Part shown: positions 61,550 to 64,000 of the stretch, piece by piece
Numbering within the stretch: the first letter of the stretch is position 1
Layout: each line of letters starts with the position of its first letter
From: Modicisalibacter luteus DSM 23508
GTDB taxonomy: Bacteria; Pseudomonadota; Gammaproteobacteria; Pseudomonadales; Halomonadaceae
Direction of reading: 5' to 3'
Length of the DNA stretch: 64,000 nucleotides
NCBI RefSeq assembly: GCF_000378505.1
Contig: NZ_KB899993.1
Span: 124,001-188,000, forward strand
Position numbers and translations under genes: made by a program
Notes under the pieces: model-generated
Database searches by the model: none
What the model was told of the DNA's origin: nothing
The model's input: only the letters and a program-made list of their open reading frames with translations

Positions 61550-64000
61550 TCAAGACTTGTTCAGCCAAGGAAAATTTTTAATTCTCGTGCTGCTTATTCC
61601 TAAAAATTCCAGAAGACGAGGAAGGTCTTCATCTTTTGAAATGTTTATTACTATGAAGTTGTCCCTACCTTCAAAGTATTTGATAACCTCGCTGTTATAG
61701 TTGTCATAATGTCTCTTTAATATGCTCTTGTTATATAAATCATTGTCGTTTATGCCGCAGATCTTCAAGCTCTTGTATAAAAAATCCTTGCTTATGTATC
61801 CAGAGTTTTGGAGGTCAAGCTTAGTTGGTGCATGTGCTCCACTACTGAATTTCTTAATATGGAAGTTTAGCAAAGATTGGTACCATTGTTCAGAGTTATC
61901 CCTGATAGTTAAGATAAATTTACTGCCAGGAAATGCTTTATCTACATGCTTGTATGTTTCCGGTAAGCTAAATGGAACATCTTGGAAAAACTGAGCGTTT
62001 TCGCAATATTTAATAATGCGATGAAAGTATCCATCAAAATAGTCAGTATCTGCCAAGCGCTCAGCTTCACGTTGATCACCTACTACATAGCCAAGCTCAA
62101 AGAAAAGGTGCTGTAGAGATGTTGTGCCGGTTTTGTTACGACCTATACAGAATATCTTATTTTTTTCACGTGGGGAATGTGCCTGATTTATTTTATTTAG
62201 GCTAGATGTTTTTTTCCAAAAATCTATAAAGTCAAAATACTGAACATTGTCAATAGCATTTAATGGTGAAATGCGAACCATTTTGTTTCCCTTGTGCCAT
62301 CCTAGCTCACGTATCATTCGACAGAATGTTCTAATTCCTTCTTGGTTTCCATACTGCCTAGAGGTGTGGCTGGACTGTTCAGCGGAAATCCTAAAACTCG
62401 ACAGGTTTTCCTTTAGCATAACTAGATTTCCACTGCGTAGAATATTCATCCACGCTGCTAAATCAGCACGTCCATATATATCTTCCCCCCCTAGTAAAAA
62501 AAGATTTCTTCCATAATGCTCAACTAGGCTTTTGCGGAACATAACGCACGTAGGCTCGCCAATAAAATTAATTAAGCCATGCGCATATAATGACACTAGG
62601 TCTTCACCATTGATGTAAGTGTCTTTATCAAATGGGAACTGATATGCAATAGGCTTAGATTGCATAAGAGCTCCCTTTTCATCAATAATATTCCGCTGAG
62701 AGCTTGCTAGTGCTGTATTCGGAGTATTATAAAATACGCTTACTAGATTCTTGACGGAGTTAATTGACAAAGTATCATCGTCATAGAGTGGTTTAATAAA
62801 TTTGCCGCGCGACTCTCTTATGCATCGAGTGATGTTTTCTATCTCGCCTAAAGGTTTTTCATTCCTAAAATATCTAAGTGGCACTCTTGATGTAGAGAGG
62901 TAACGCATAACAATCTCTCTAATACCATCTGTAGGGCAGTCATCACAGACGACCACTTCAAAAGATGAATAATCTTGAGAAAGTGCGCTTAGTAAGGCCT
63001 CTTCAAACCAGCGAGGCTTAAACGCTGGAATGACAATGGAAACCTCAATATCAGGTTCACTCGATCTTTTCTCTATAGAGTCATAGCCTCGTGTCGCATT
63101 TTTACCATTAGGGAGACTTAATCTTTTATCTCTTAAATCAATGCCATAGTCTTTTGAGATCTTCTTTAGCTTGTTTAATGAAGCTAGCTGGTCGAATCCA
63201 GTAAAAAAGCGCTCCTGTAGAAGCAAACGATCTTGGCGATTCGCTTTACCGACAAAGTCTTTCTCTGGGTCAACCTCAATCAGTGTGGCCTCTGGGCTAT
63301 AAATGTGTTCGCCATTGGCCCGCGCTAGGATTGTCAATTCATCATCCGCTGCATGTGACTGGTAACCTGAATAGAACAAGCTTCCATTGTACAACTTGAT
63401 TATCCAATCCCTCCTCACCATTCCAAAGGATGCTATGAGCCCATTCCATTTCCCATCATTAAATGCCAAGAGTCCCTTGCCGCTTTTTTCTAGCGTCTGA
63501 TACGCATATCGAAGCCAGTTGCGTCCTGGAAAAGCATCTTCAGCAAGATATACAATATATTTTGTTTCGATATACTTAAATGCGTCATTGATCGTCTTGA
63601 TAAAGCCTTGGCGAACAGTGTCATGTAAAAGTATGATATTGCAATCAGTTCCTGCCCGCTTTTTAAGGATACGGGCCGTTGCCAGACCTTTCTCGGTGTC
63701 AATGGTCGGCATCAATACAACAATGTCAGTTGGATCTTGTAATATGAAACTAGGCAAGTCTCGAACATCAACCATGACGGCATATTCTGAAATATGCTGA
63801 TTGGGTACTGCAATCGACGGTGGGGTAATCGCGGTCTTTGTAAGCAGAGTGGCAAAGTGGTCCCTGCTGCTCAAATTGCCTTTATATGTTGCTTCCTCTC
63901 CCGCTAAGTACTGATCGGCTCTTGTCTCATCCATTTGTGAGAGCAGTTCATATGTTAGGTCTTTCACGCCATACATGGTACGCAGAACAAACGCTAGCTT
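61550..64000 (-). CDS. Glycosyltransferase-glycosyltransferase-sulfotransferase fusion, cut by window end
   Basis: At least 808 residues counted from ATG 63976, but the frame stays open to the window edge with coding-like residues (KLAFVLRT), so the gene probably begins outside. The N-terminal module (about 70-270) looks GT-A-like (IVVLMPTIDTEKG, ADDELTILARANG). The middle (310-560) is a clear GT2 domain with VSIVIPAFKPRWFEEALLSA, VVCDDCPTDG and YDDD as DxD. The C-terminal module (607-808) is a sulfotransferase with the phosphosulfate loop RNKTGTTS (613-620) and 3'-phosphate residues R692 and S701. AT-rich. It probably transfers a sugar and sulfates a glycan; flagellin is a possible acceptor by location. 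Confidence 0.78.
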   Translation of the reverse strand, partial: KLAFVLRTMYGVKDLTYELLSQMDETRADQYLAGEEATYKGNLSSRDHFATLLTKTAITPPSIAVPNQHISEYAVMVDVRDLPSFILQDPTDIVVLMPTIDTEKGLATARILKKRAGTDCNIILLHDTVRQGFIKTINDAFKYIETKYIVYLAEDAFPGRNWLRYAYQTLEKSGKGLLAFNDGKWNGLIASFGMVRRDWIIKLYNGSLFYSGYQSHAADDELTILARANGEHIYSPEATLIEVDPEKDFVGKANRQDRLLLQERFFTGFDQLASLNKLKKISKDYGIDLRDKRLSLPNGKNATRGYDSIEKRSSEPDIEVSIVIPAFKPRWFEEALLSALSQDYSSFEVVVCDDCPTDGIREIVMRYLSTSRVPLRYFRNEKPLGEIENITRCIRESRGKFIKPLYDDDTLSINSVKNLVSVFYNTPNTALASSQRNIIDEKGALMQSKPIAYQFPFDKDTYINGEDLVSLYAHGLINFIGEPTCVMFRKSLVEHYGRNLFLLGGEDIYGRADLAAWMNILRSGNLVMLKENLSSFRISAEQSSHTSRQYGNQEGIRTFCRMIRELGWHKGNKMVRISPLNAIDNVQYFDFIDFWKKTSSLNKINQAHSPREKNKIFCIGRNKTGTTSLQHLFFELGYVVGDQREAERLADTDYFDGYFHRIIKYCENAQFFQDVPFSLPETYKHVDKAFPGSKFILTIRDNSEQWYQSLLNFHIKKFSSGAHAPTKLDLQNSGYISKDFLYKSLKICGINDNDLYNKSILKRHYDNYNSEVIKYFEGRDNFIVINISKDEDLPRLLEFLGISSTRIKNFPWLNKS

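Noticed and set aside
1-64000. CRISPR array, prophage or complete insertion sequence
   Set aside because: No regularly spaced repeats, phage structural genes or intact transposase were found; the only mobile trace is the scrap at 61.2-61.3 kb.

Overview
The window looks like chromosome from a gammaproteobacterium of the Halomonadaceae (Halomonas-like). This is an inference from gene order (glnS-cysS, tig-clpP-clpX-lon-hupB-ppiD, queC-queE-queD, enterobacterial-style flagellar clusters), moderately high GC and acidic proteins; no rRNA gene is present to confirm it. No CRISPR array, prophage or intact insertion sequence was seen.

Layout. 0.1-4.0 kb: one very large signalling regulator (BTAD-type N-terminus, inactive cyclase-like module, STAND-type ATPase, TPR-like tail). 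4.1-10.8 kb: housekeeping genes lpxH, ppiB, glnS, cysS and a folD-luxS-mtnN operon of one-carbon and activated-methyl metabolism. 11.0-11.5 kb: a tRNA cluster Pro-Arg-His-His. 11.8-20.4 kb: protein quality control and chromatin (tig, clpP, clpX, lon, hupB, ppiD). 20.5-27.7 kb: a COG0523 metallochaperone with a Zur-like site, a YkgJ-type cysteine-cluster protein, an MscS channel, the queuosine operon queCED, an SRPBCC protein and an HDOD-GGDEF protein.

27.9-58.0 kb: a nearly complete flagellar locus. flgN-flgM-flgA face flgBCDEFGHIJKL. A long reverse-strand run fliF-G-H-I-J-K-L-M-N-O-P-Q-R faces fliE. Then come flaG, a PD-(D/E)XK-like gene, two lipoproteins (one FlgO-like), two small helical proteins and the flagellin gene. 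I found five sites matching the sigma-28 (FliA) promoter, (TAAA/TCAA)-N15-GCCGATA(A/G), in front of flgM, flgK, the PD-(D/E)XK-like gene, the lipoprotein pair and fliC. These tie otherwise unannotated genes to the late flagellar regulon.

55.7-64 kb: a decaying, partly AT-rich accessory island. The flagellin gene keeps its sigma-28 promoter but is broken by three single-base shifts. Next to it are a frameshifted APS kinase gene, a short remnant of an rmlB-like dTDP-glucose dehydratase, an intact VioA-like sugar aminotransferase, an intact NeuD/VioB-like acetyltransferase, a transposase scrap and an intact (window-truncated) protein with two glycosyltransferase-like modules and a sulfotransferase module. 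Read together, this resembles a flagellin-glycosylation island for a dTDP-4-amino-4,6-dideoxyhexose glycan that may also have been sulfated. That reading is inference and is the most interesting hypothesis in the window.
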